Part shown: piece by piece, positions 49,144 to 57,747 of the stretch
How the letters are laid out: each line of letters starts with the position of its first letter
Position numbering within the stretch: the first letter of the stretch is position 1
NCBI GenBank assembly: GCA_002862085.1
Contig: PKCK01000099.1
Location: 19,490-83,489, forward strand
DNA: 64,000 nt
Source: Planctomycetota bacterium
Lineage (GTDB): Bacteria > Planctomycetota > UBA1135 > GCA-002686595
Direction of reading: 5' to 3'
The notes under the pieces: generated by a model
Seen by the model: the letters and a program-made list of their open reading frames with translations, nothing else
Told to the model about the DNA's origin: nothing
Database searches by the model: none
Made by a program: the position numbers and the translations under genes

Positions 49144-49809
49144 TCAGCGGGTGGCAACGGGTGTGCGATGTGCGGCGGCGACGAAGCGTCTGACCGCGCC
49201 GGCGTTCTTCTCGCCGGGCGAGGACTCGAGGCCGGAGGAGGCATCCACTCCGACGAGTCCAGCCGCCGTGAGCCGCGGATCCAGCCCCTCCTCGAGCACC
49301 TTCGCCGTCAGGCCTCCGGCGAGCATGCAGCGGCCCTCGGCGAGTGCCGGGAGGACGTGCTCCACGCTCACGCGCTGGCCGCTGCCCCCGGGGCTCGTCG
49401 GGTGATCGAGGACGAACGCGTCGGCGACGCCGGCCCACGCGGCGATCTCCGCGCAGGCGTCGGCGTCCGCGCCCACGCGCCGGAACACGGCGAAGGGCGC
49501 GGCGCCCCACTCGGCCGGATCCTCGCTCCCGCAGAGCTGGACGTGATCGAGCCGCGCACGCTCCAGCACGCGCTCCACGTCGAGGCGCGGCCGATCGACC
49601 GTCACGAGGACCCCGCGCGTCGCTGTCCCCTGCAGCCGCGCGGCGAGGGTCACGATCTCGGCGTCCCCGAGGTGACGGGGCGAGCGCGGGTACGAGACGA
49701 ACCCGGCGAAGTCGGCGCCGGCCTCGACCGCGGCCGCGACGTCCACCGCCCGCGCGAGCCCGCAGACCTTCGCGGTGAGGGTTCGCTCGAGGTCCAGATG
49801 GCCGCTCAT
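49144..49809 (-). CDS. trpF: phosphoribosylanthranilate isomerase
   Basis: AKVCGLARAVDVAAAVEAGADFAGFVSYPRSPRHL, DHVQLCGSEDP, LAGGLTAKVL, GVDASSGLESSPGEK. Confidence 0.93.
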   Translation of the reverse strand: MSGHLDLERTLTAKVCGLARAVDVAAAVEAGADFAGFVSYPRSPRHLGDAEIVTLAARLQGTATRGVLVTVDRPRLDVERVLERARLDHVQLCGSEDPAEWGAAPFAVFRRVGADADACAEIAAWAGVADAFVLDHPTSPGGSGQRVSVEHVLPALAEGRCMLAGGLTAKVLEEGLDPRLTAAGLVGVDASSGLESSPGEKNAGAVRRFVAAAHRTPVATR

Positions 49810-50609
49810 CATCGCGACCCCCCGGGATCCCGCCCCTCCCGCCACGCGGCGAGCAGCGCGCCGGGATCCGACGCGCGCATCAGCGTCTCCCCCACGAGCA
49901 CGGCGTCGGCGCCGGCGGCGGCCATCCGCGCCGCGTCGGCGGCGGAGCGGATCCCGCTCTCCGCGACCCGGACGTAGCTGGACGGGATCCGAGGGAGGAG
50001 CGACTCCGGCACGGTGAGGTCGACCTCGAACGTCCGCAGATCACGGGCGTTCACGCCGACGCAGTCCGGCTGCACACGCAGCGCGCGGTCGAGTTCGGCC
50101 TCGTCGTGGACCTCGAGCAGGACCGCGAGTCCGAGGTCCCTGGCGGCATCGCGCAGGTCAGCGAGCTCCGCGTCGTCGAGGCAAACCGCCAGGAGCAGCA
50201 CCGCGTCCGCGCCCATGCGAACGCTCCGCTTCACCATGTCGACACCGAGCATGAAGTCCTTGCGGAGCCGCGGGATCCCGGCGCAACCGGCGGCGGCGAG
50301 GTCCTCCGGGTGCCCTCCGAAGTGATCCATCTCCGTCAGGATCGAGAGCGCGTCGGCGCCCGCATCGGCGTAGGCCGATGCGCGCTCCGGAACCGTCAGG
50401 GCGGCACCGAAGTCACCGGCGCTCGGGCTGCGTCGCTTGCACTCCGCGATGAAGGAGAGCCCCGGGCCGCGCAGCGCGCGGGTGAAGCGCGTGACCCGGG
50501 CGGGATCGGGCTCGACCGCTTCCGTGCAGGGGCCGAGGGCCACCTGGCGCGCGCGCACGCTCTCGATGATCGGGTCGAGGCGGGTCCCCGTGCTCCCCTG
50601 CCCGCTCAC
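49809..50609 (-). CDS. trpC: indole-3-glycerol phosphate synthase
   Basis: FIAECKRRSPSAG, LSILTEMDHFGG, LRKDFMLGVDMVKRSVRMGADAVLLL, VGVNARDLRTFEVDL, VAESGIRSAAD. Confidence 0.96.
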   Translation of the reverse strand: MSGQGSTGTRLDPIIESVRARQVALGPCTEAVEPDPARVTRFTRALRGPGLSFIAECKRRSPSAGDFGAALTVPERASAYADAGADALSILTEMDHFGGHPEDLAAAGCAGIPRLRKDFMLGVDMVKRSVRMGADAVLLLAVCLDDAELADLRDAARDLGLAVLLEVHDEAELDRALRVQPDCVGVNARDLRTFEVDLTVPESLLPRIPSSYVRVAESGIRSAADAARMAAAGADAVLVGETLMRASDPGALLAAWREGRDPGGSR

Positions 50610-51643
50610 GAACGCACCTCCGCCGCAGCGGTGAGCCGCACCCAGATGTCCGCGGCGCGCGCTGCGGCCCCCGAGTCGACCGACTCCCGAGCTCTTGCGA
50701 GCGCGACGTCCGCGTCGGACTCGACGCCCGCGACCAGGAGCGCCGCCGCCGCGTTGAGGCAGGTGGCGTCCCTCAAGGGGCCGGGTTCCCCGGCGAACAG
50801 CGCCCGAAGCAGGGCAGCGTTGTGGCCGGCGTCTCCTCCCGCCAGCGCCGTCGCCGGCGCCTCCTCCAGCCCGAGCGCACGCGCCTGGAGCGACGCCGCG
50901 GGCGCTGCGCCGAGGCGCGAGACGAGATTGTCGGGCTCGAGGGTGAGCTCGTCCGCACCTCCCCCGCCATGAACCACGTACGCCGCCTCCGTCTCGAGCT
51001 CCGCGAGGGCCCGCCCGAGGAGATCGACATGACCGCGGGTCGAGACGCCGATCACCTGGCGGCGAACGCCGCCGGGGTTGGCCAGTGGTCCCACGAGGTT
51101 GAAGACCGTCCGGATCCCCAGCGCTCGACGCACGGAGGCGGCGTGGCGCATCGACGGGTGGAACCGGCGGGCGAACAGGAACGTGAAGCCGCACTCGGCG
51201 AGCGCCGCGCGGCTGACCTCGTCGGGCACGTCCACCGCGCCGCCGAGGGCCTCGAGGAGATCCGCCGAGCCGCACTTCGAGGACACGCTGCGGTTGCCGT
51301 GCTTGACCACCTTGGCCCCCGCGCCGGCGGCGACGAAGGCCGCGGCGGTCGACACGTTGAAGGTGCCGAGCCCGTCGCCGCCGGTGCCGCAGGTGTCGAC
51401 GGCGGCCGCCTCTCCGTGCTCGAAGGGCCGCATGGATCGCCGGAGAGCGATCGCGACGCCCGCGACCTCCTCGGGGCTCTCACCCCGCTGGGCCAGCGCG
51501 ACGAGGAGCCCGCCGAGCAGCGCCGGGTCGACGCCTCCACCGAGCGACTCCCCGAAGAGAGCCGCTGTCTCTTCGCGGCCGAGACGGCCGCCGTCGAGGA
51601 CGCGCTTGAGCGCGTCCCGGAACCGATCGTCTGCGCTCGTCAT
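50606..51643 (-). CDS. trpD: anthranilate phosphoribosyltransferase
   Basis: VDTCGTGGDGLGTFNVSTAAAFVAAGAGAKVVKHGNRSVSSKCGSADLLEALG. Confidence 0.97.
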   Translation of the reverse strand: MTSADDRFRDALKRVLDGGRLGREETAALFGESLGGGVDPALLGGLLVALAQRGESPEEVAGVAIALRRSMRPFEHGEAAAVDTCGTGGDGLGTFNVSTAAAFVAAGAGAKVVKHGNRSVSSKCGSADLLEALGGAVDVPDEVSRAALAECGFTFLFARRFHPSMRHAASVRRALGIRTVFNLVGPLANPGGVRRQVIGVSTRGHVDLLGRALAELETEAAYVVHGGGGADELTLEPDNLVSRLGAAPAASLQARALGLEEAPATALAGGDAGHNAALLRALFAGEPGPLRDATCLNAAAALLVAGVESDADVALARARESVDSGAAARAADIWVRLTAAAEVRS

Positions 51644-52248
51644 CGCAGGCTCCCTCCGACCGCCTCGAGGGCCACCGATTCCCCCGCCATCGAGAGGAAG
51701 CGACCCAGCAGCCGCATCCCGAGGGGCGTGAGGATGGACTCGGGATGGAACTGGACGCCGAAGCGCGGCATCGAGCGATGCTCGACCGCCATGACCGCGC
51801 CGTCCTCGGTCCACGCCGTGAGGCGGAGGGACCGGGGCAGCGCGTCGGCACGAGCCCGCAGCGAGTGATAGCGGCCGCAGGTGAGGGGTGAGGGCATCCC
51901 GTCGAAGATCCCCTCGCCCGTGTGGTGGACGAGGCTCGACTTGCCGTGCAAGGGCGCGCCATCCACCTCGAGGGCGCCCCCCTCCGACTCGACCAGGGTC
52001 TGATGGCCGAGGCACACGCCGAGGAGCGGCGTTCCCGCGGGGAGGGCGCGCACCAGGTCCAGGCAGATCCCCGCGTCCGCGGGACGGCCGGGCCCCGGCG
52101 AGAGGACCAGGGCCGAGGGATCGAGCGCGAGGGCTTCGGCGACGTCGAGCTCGTCGTTGCGCACCACGCGCACGTCGGCGCCGAGCATTCCGAGGGCCTG
52201 GTAGAGGTTGAAGACGAACGAGTCGTAGTTGTCGATCAGGAGGATCAT
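51640..52248 (-). CDS. trpG: anthranilate synthase component II
   Basis: MILLIDNYDSFVFNLYQALG, LSPGPGRPADAG, GVCLGHQTLVE, GVQFHPESILTP. Confidence 0.94.
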   Translation of the reverse strand: MILLIDNYDSFVFNLYQALGMLGADVRVVRNDELDVAEALALDPSALVLSPGPGRPADAGICLDLVRALPAGTPLLGVCLGHQTLVESEGGALEVDGAPLHGKSSLVHHTGEGIFDGMPSPLTCGRYHSLRARADALPRSLRLTAWTEDGAVMAVEHRSMPRFGVQFHPESILTPLGMRLLGRFLSMAGESVALEAVGGSLR

Positions 52249-53768
52249 CGAGCGGCCTCCGCGGCCTCGGGGGCGGTGGTGGGCGCGGCCGCGCCCTCTG
52301 GCTGGAAGGCCTCCGACGCGGCCAGCTCGACCGCCTCGAAGAGGGCCTGCGACTTGTGCAGGGTCTCCTCGAACTCGGCCGAGGGGTCGGAGTCGAGCAC
52401 GACGCCGGCGCCCGCCTGGACGAAGAGCTCACCGCGCGAGCAGACGATCGTCCGGATCGCGATCGCCATGTCGAGGTTGCCGGCGCGGTCGAGATACCCG
52501 AAGGCGCCGCCGTAGGCTCCGCGATCACGCTGCTCGATTCCGGCGCACAGGGTCATCGCACGGACCTTGGGCGCCCCGCTGACCGTGCCCGCGGGGAACG
52601 CCGCCTCGAGGGCGTCGATCGCGTCCTTGCCAGCGCTCAGCCTCGCGCGGACCCGGCTCACGAGGTGCTGGACGCGGGGGAAGCGCACGAGCCGGCGGTG
52701 CTCCTCGACCTCGACGCTGCCGAAACTCGCGACGCGACCCGCGTCGTTGCGCGCGAGGTCCACGAGCATGTCGTGCTCGGCGCACTCCTTCTCGTCACGG
52801 CGCAGCTCGGCGCCCAGGCGCGCGTCCTCCTCGGACGTCGCACCGCGGGGGCGGGTCCCCGCGATCGGGACCACCTCGATCCGGCCGTCCTGAACGCTCA
52901 CGAGCCGCTCGGGGCTCGAGCCCACGAGCGTCACATCGCCCGCCTCGAAGAAGAACATGTGCGGCGCCGGGTTCACGAGCCGCAGCACCCGGTACAGAGT
53001 GAAAGCGTCCCCTTCGAAGCGCTGTCGGAAGCGCTGGGAGAGCACGCACTGGAAGATCTCGCCGGCCCGGATCGCCTCCTGCAGGGAGCGGACGCCGGCC
53101 TCGAAGTCCTCGCGAGACATCGAAGGACGCGGCGCGTCCTCCAGCAGCCGGAAGCCACGCTCGGCGGGCGGAACGCCCGCGAGCTCTCGCGCGAGGCGCT
53201 CGACGTGAGCCGCGGCGTCGTGATGATCGGCCTCTCCTCCGGGCGCCGCGCAGAGGATCGTGAGGGTCTGGGCGCCGTGGTCGAAGGCGACCACGTTCGG
53301 GTAGTGATCGAAGAGCGCCTCGGGCTGATCGAAGTCGCGCACGGAGGGCCGCGGGACGCGCTCCTCCAGGGTCGAGGCCCACTCGTAGCTGAGGCTGCCG
53401 ATCCAACCGCCGCGAAACGGCGGCAGGTCGGGGTGCGCGGCCCCGGCCCCGGCGCGCCCGGTGCGCCGCGAGGCCTCTCGGAGGGCATCGGACGGCCCGA
53501 GGGGCAGGATCTCCTCCGCGCCGCTGCCGATCCTGAGGGAAGCGCGCTCCGCCCCGCCGCGGAGCTTCCCGTCAGGGTCCACGGCGACGAAGCTGTGGCT
53601 CGCGAGCCGCTCCGGCCCCTCGACCGACTCCAGCAGCGTTCCCTGACGGCCGGCGGCCCGCAGCAGCTCGAAGGCACGGACCGGGGTCAAGCGATCAGCG
53701 GGGTAGACCGCCCAGGCGAGCTGGTGGGTCGCCGCGTCGGCAGGAGTGGATCGTCGAAGGGGCTTCAT
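52245..53768 (-). CDS. trpE: anthranilate synthase component I
   Basis: GEIFQCVLSQRFRQRF, LVGSSPERLV, PIAGTRPRGATSEED, DLARNDAGRVASFG, FPAGTVSGAPKVRAM, GAFGYLDRAGNLDMAIAIRT. Confidence 0.96.
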   Translation of the reverse strand: MKPLRRSTPADAATHQLAWAVYPADRLTPVRAFELLRAAGRQGTLLESVEGPERLASHSFVAVDPDGKLRGGAERASLRIGSGAEEILPLGPSDALREASRRTGRAGAGAAHPDLPPFRGGWIGSLSYEWASTLEERVPRPSVRDFDQPEALFDHYPNVVAFDHGAQTLTILCAAPGGEADHHDAAAHVERLARELAGVPPAERGFRLLEDAPRPSMSREDFEAGVRSLQEAIRAGEIFQCVLSQRFRQRFEGDAFTLYRVLRLVNPAPHMFFFEAGDVTLVGSSPERLVSVQDGRIEVVPIAGTRPRGATSEEDARLGAELRRDEKECAEHDMLVDLARNDAGRVASFGSVEVEEHRRLVRFPRVQHLVSRVRARLSAGKDAIDALEAAFPAGTVSGAPKVRAMTLCAGIEQRDRGAYGGAFGYLDRAGNLDMAIAIRTIVCSRGELFVQAGAGVVLDSDPSAEFEETLHKSQALFEAVELAASEAFQPEGAAAPTTAPEAAEAAR

Positions 53769-53835
53769 GGAGGGAGGAGTCGGCAGGGGCGGCGGGCGGC
53801 TCGGAGGAGGGGCGGTGAGGGCCCGGCAAAAGGAC

Positions 53836-53869
53836 GCGGGCCCTCGAGAGAGGTCTCTCGAGGGCCCGC
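53836..53869 (-). terminator. trp attenuator terminator hairpin (candidate)
   Basis: Minus strand GCGGGCCCTCGAGAGA-CC-TCTCTCGAGGGCCCGC then GTCC TTTT; perfect 16-bp arms, 68 nt upstream of trpE. Confidence 0.8.
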
Positions 53870-53924
53870 AGGTGTTCGATCGGTCGCGCTCGTCGGCGCG
53901 GGAGGCTCGTGTCGGCTCGGACGG

Positions 53925-54029
53925 TCAGGACGCGCGAGCCGGAGCCCCCGGGGAACACCCGGGGCCCTCGGGCCACCATCGCCAGAGCCAGGAAAGACTC
54001 GCGAGGTTCATGTCGTCGGAGCGGCGCAT
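53925..54029 (-). CDS. trpL: candidate trp leader peptide (alternative start at 54011)
   Basis: MRRSDDMNLASLSWLWRWWPEGPGCSPGAPARAS; four Trp codons within six codons at 53973..53990, directly upstream of the terminator hairpin and trpE. Confidence 0.82.
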   Translation of the reverse strand: MRRSDDMNLASLSWLWRWWPEGPGCSPGAPARAS

Positions 54030-54182
54030 CGCTGAGGGAACACTAGGCCCACGCACGGGTCGCGCCACTCTCGCGTGCTCAAAAATCTCGCGCGGTGCGA
54101 CCCTCGGCCCCAACGGTCTGCCTCGACGTGATCGCGAGCAGATGGCTCCGCTTGCCCCGCCCACGACGGGTCCCCGGGCGCC

Positions 54183-55553
54183 TCAGCGCGCCACCGCGAT
54201 CGTCTTCGGCACCGTGAACTGCCGGTGGCCGTCCGCGCCGCCGAGGAACCCGAAGCCGCTCTGGCGCGCGCCGACCCAGGGAGTCGTCGACGTCCCGCCG
54301 AGGTAGCGATTCACGCCGACCTGGCCGGCGCGGAGCCGACGCGCCACGCGCTGGGCTCGCTCCGCATCGGCGGTCCAGACGTTCGCTCCGAGGCCGTAGA
54401 TCGTGTCGTTCGCGAGCCGGACGCCCTCGTCCTCGCTCCCGTCGAAGCGCGTCACCGACACCACCGGACCGAAGGTCTCCGCGTGCGTGATCGGGTTGTC
54501 CTGGGCCACGCCGGTGAGGACCGTCGCGGGATAGAAGCACCCGGGTCCCTCGGCCGGCTCGCCCCCCATGACCAGCCGCGCGCCCGCCTCCACGGCCGCC
54601 CGCACCTGGGCGTCCACGCGATCCCGCTGTCCCGCCGAGACCAGCGGCCCCATCTTCGTGCCCTTCTCGCGCGGGTCGCCGTGGGTCCAGCTCCGCGCGA
54701 GCTCCTCGACCTTCGCCTCGAACGCGTCGGCGATCTCATCGGCCACGTAGACACGCTCGATGGAACAGCACACCTGGCCGGTGTTCCGCAGCGAGTGGTC
54801 CACGGCGCACCGCGCAGCCTCGTCGACGTCCGCGTCGCCGAAGACGACGAGCGGGTCCTTGCCGCCGAGCTCGAGCACCAGCCGCTTCAAGGACCCGGCC
54901 GCCTCCGACATGATGCGCGCACCGGTGTCGCGGCTCCCGACGAAGCCGATCATGTCCACGTCCGAACGGACGAGCTCTGCGCCGACGTCGCCCGCCCCCT
55001 GGACGAGCTGGAGCACGCCCGCCGGGAGGACCTGCTGCAAGAGCTCCGCCAGCCGCGCGCCGACCAGAGGCGTGTGCTCGCTCGGCTTGAAGACGACGGC
55101 GTTGCCCGCGACGAGCGCCGGCGTGAGGATCGAGAGCGGCATCCCGACCGGGAAGTTCCAGGGGGTGATCGCGGCCACGACGCCGAGGGGCTCGCGCACG
55201 ACGGTCACGTCCTGAGTGCTGGACGCAGGCCGCTCCGGCGCGAGGGCTGCAACGACCTGGTCGACCTCGTCCGCGACGGAGCCCGCGTAGCTCTTCACTT
55301 CACCCACGGCGCTGCGGAGGGTCTTGCCCATTTCGCGCGTGATCAGCGCGCCGAGCTCCTCCGCGTCCGCTGCGAGCAGCTCGCCGAACCTCTCGAGCCG
55401 CGCGGCCCGCTCCTGGATCGGCTCCGCGCTCCAGGCCTCCGCGGCGGCTCTCGCGTCCGCGGCCGCGGCCTCGACCTGCTCCGGGCTGGCGAACGGAATG
55501 TCGGCGATCGTCTCGCCGGTCGAGGGGTCGATGTCCGGGAACGTGGGGCTCAT
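54183..55553 (-). CDS. aldehyde dehydrogenase family protein (succinate-semialdehyde dehydrogenase-like)
   Basis: TPWNFPVGMPLSILTPALVAGNAVVFKPSEHTP, LELGGKDPLVVFGDADVDEAA, NTGQVCCSIERVYV. Confidence 0.92.
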   Translation of the reverse strand: MSPTFPDIDPSTGETIADIPFASPEQVEAAAADARAAAEAWSAEPIQERAARLERFGELLAADAEELGALITREMGKTLRSAVGEVKSYAGSVADEVDQVVAALAPERPASSTQDVTVVREPLGVVAAITPWNFPVGMPLSILTPALVAGNAVVFKPSEHTPLVGARLAELLQQVLPAGVLQLVQGAGDVGAELVRSDVDMIGFVGSRDTGARIMSEAAGSLKRLVLELGGKDPLVVFGDADVDEAARCAVDHSLRNTGQVCCSIERVYVADEIADAFEAKVEELARSWTHGDPREKGTKMGPLVSAGQRDRVDAQVRAAVEAGARLVMGGEPAEGPGCFYPATVLTGVAQDNPITHAETFGPVVSVTRFDGSEDEGVRLANDTIYGLGANVWTADAERAQRVARRLRAGQVGVNRYLGGTSTTPWVGARQSGFGFLGGADGHRQFTVPKTIAVAR

Positions 55554-55658
55554 GGGCACAAGGGTAGCCGCAGCGCACGCGGTGGTGGCGACGGGCGGAC
55601 GGACACCGAACGGAGACCAGGAGAGGGGCCTCTCGCTGACGCGAGCAGCGCGCTCGCT

Positions 55659-56393
55659 CTACTTGAAGACGCTCGCTCGATCGATGGGCCACAGCCGCGC
55701 GCGGACCTTGCCCCGCAGGTACTCGTGGGGAACCTGGCCGAACTCGCGGCTGTCGGAGCTGCGGATCCGGTTGTCGCCGAGGACGAAGTAGCTGTCCTCC
55801 TGGACGGTGGTGTCCACGAGGGCGTAGGGATCGTTGGAATCGGGGTCGACGTAGGGCTCCTCGACGAGCTGGCCGTTGACCCAGACGAAGCCCTCGCAGA
55901 TCTGGACGTGGTCGCCGGGCAGGCCGATGACGCGCTTGACGTAGTCGAGTGACGGGTCCATCGGATAGCGGAGCACCGCGATGTCACCTCGCTCGGGACG
56001 CGTGAACAGGTAGCTGACGTGATCGACGAGGATCCGGTCACGATCCTCGATCCCGGGCAGCATCGAGCCGCCGCGGACCTCGCTGAAGTTGAAGCAGAGG
56101 GCCCAGGCGAGCATCACCATGACGCCGGACTTGGCGCAGAACGCGAGGGCCTGCGCGCCGAGTCCCGGTCGTCGTCGCTCCGGAAGCGGAGCCTGGCGCC
56201 ACGCGGAGCGTCGCCGCTGGCCGGCGTCGTCGGGCCGGGGCGCGAACAGCGTGCTCCGCCGCTGCGCCCGATGAGGCGCCGCCCCACCGCTGGCCCGGTC
56301 TCGCCTGCGCCGGTCCCCGGCGCTGCGGCGTCCCAGCAGCAGTGCGAATGCGCCCTCCCAGCCGCGGCTCTCGTGCTCGACCCTCTTGCTCAC
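55659..56393 (-). CDS. lepB: signal peptidase I
   Basis: GGSMLPGIEDRDRILVDHVSY (catalytic Ser), RGDIAVLRYP, YVKRVIGLPGDHV, SYFVLGDNRIRSSDSREFG; GTG start proposed. Confidence 0.9.
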   Translation of the reverse strand: MSKRVEHESRGWEGAFALLLGRRSAGDRRRRDRASGGAAPHRAQRRSTLFAPRPDDAGQRRRSAWRQAPLPERRRPGLGAQALAFCAKSGVMVMLAWALCFNFSEVRGGSMLPGIEDRDRILVDHVSYLFTRPERGDIAVLRYPMDPSLDYVKRVIGLPGDHVQICEGFVWVNGQLVEEPYVDPDSNDPYALVDTTVQEDSYFVLGDNRIRSSDSREFGQVPHEYLRGKVRARLWPIDRASVFK

Positions 56394-56511
56394 CCGTCCC
56401 CGATCGGAGGCTCCGGGGGCCCGAATGAAGGGACGAACGCGCTTCGATTTCGCAGTCTTTGAGCGAGACCCGAACCGTCTCCGAGGGCGACAGATCGCTA
56501 CATTTCGTGCC

Positions 56512-57747
56512 ATGGGAATGACAGCCAATGTCCCCACCGGGGACGTCTCAGCGTCCGAGCTGGAGAGACGGGCGGAGCTCGAGCTCCAGCTCTCGGGATA
56601 CGAAGCGCCCCCCGCACCGCTCAGCGCGGACGAGCGTGTCCAATTTCGAGCGCGTCTCACGGGGCTCCTCGCCGAGGCGGACGTCGACGCGATGCTGATC
56701 GAGCCCGGCGGGACCCTCGAACACCTGACCGGTGTCTCCTTCCACGGCTCCGAGCGCCTCATGGCCGCCGCGGCCCTCGCGGACGGCTCGTTCGTGTGGA
56801 TCTCCCCGGCCTTCGAGGCGAGCCGCGTCGGCGCGCTCTGCGAGGCGGCCTCGGGCTCCACCGCGCTCGCCGGGAACGTCATCCCCTGGGAGGAGCACGA
56901 GAACGGCGCCGAGATCTTCGCGGCCGCCCTGCGCGAGCGCGGCCTCTCGAGAGTGGTCGCGGACCCCGACGTCCGCGCGCGCTTCCTCCTCCCCATCGGC
57001 GAGGCACTCGGGAGCCACGTCGGATCCGGCGCCGAGATCGCTCGCCGGCTCCGCGGGCCCAAGACCGAACGCGAGATGGAGATCCTGCGCTCCGCGCAGG
57101 AGCGCACCCAGGCCGCGATCCGCGCCGTGCATTCGGTCACCGAGCCGGGCATGCGCAGCAGCGAGGTCGGACGACTGGCCCATCACGCCCAGCACGTCCT
57201 GGGACTGGACGGCACGTGGGACCTCTCGCTGGCGGGGCCGAGCGGCGCGTTCCCCCACGGCGACTCCGTGGATCGAGAGCTCGAGAAGGGCACCGTGATG
57301 CTGCTCGACACGGGCGGACGGCTTCACGGCTACTGCAGCGACACGACCCGGACCTGGGTCGTCGGCGCGGAGCCCTCGGAGGAGGTGCAGCGGGTCTGGA
57401 ACGCCGTACGCGCGGCGCAGCTCGCGGGCTTCGCCGCGATGAAGCCGGGCGCGCGCACCGGAGACGCCGACGCGGCGGCCCGCAAGGCCCTCGCCGACGC
57501 CGGTTTCGACGGCGGCTACGGACACCTCTCCCACCGGCTCGGCCACGGGATCGGCGTGGAGATCCACGAGCCGCCCTACCTCGACGGTGGTTCCGACGCG
57601 CTGATGGAGCCTGGCATGTGCTTCACCAACGAACCTGGCATCTACCAGCCCGGGAAGTTCGGCCTGCGGATCGAGGACATCTGTTTCGTGACCGAGGACG
57701 GAGCTGATCACTTCGGCGTCTGGCAGGAGGGCCCTGCCGCGCCGTGA
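56512..57747 (+). CDS. M24 family peptidase (Xaa-Pro dipeptidase-like)
   Basis: MLLDTGGRLHGYCSDTTRTWVVG, YGHLSHRLGHGIGVEIHEPPYL, GMCFTNEPGIYQPGKFGLRIEDICFV. Confidence 0.9.
   Translation: MGMTANVPTGDVSASELERRAELELQLSGYEAPPAPLSADERVQFRARLTGLLAEADVDAMLIEPGGTLEHLTGVSFHGSERLMAAAALADGSFVWISPAFEASRVGALCEAASGSTALAGNVIPWEEHENGAEIFAAALRERGLSRVVADPDVRARFLLPIGEALGSHVGSGAEIARRLRGPKTEREMEILRSAQERTQAAIRAVHSVTEPGMRSSEVGRLAHHAQHVLGLDGTWDLSLAGPSGAFPHGDSVDRELEKGTVMLLDTGGRLHGYCSDTTRTWVVGAEPSEEVQRVWNAVRAAQLAGFAAMKPGARTGDADAAARKALADAGFDGGYGHLSHRLGHGIGVEIHEPPYLDGGSDALMEPGMCFTNEPGIYQPGKFGLRIEDICFVTEDGADHFGVWQEGPAAP

Noticed and set aside
54030-54110. Sigma-70 promoter for the trp leader (for example TAGTGT at 54040-54045 on the minus strand)
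   Set aside because: Only a weak -10 match and no convincing -35 at proper spacing; start site needs mapping.
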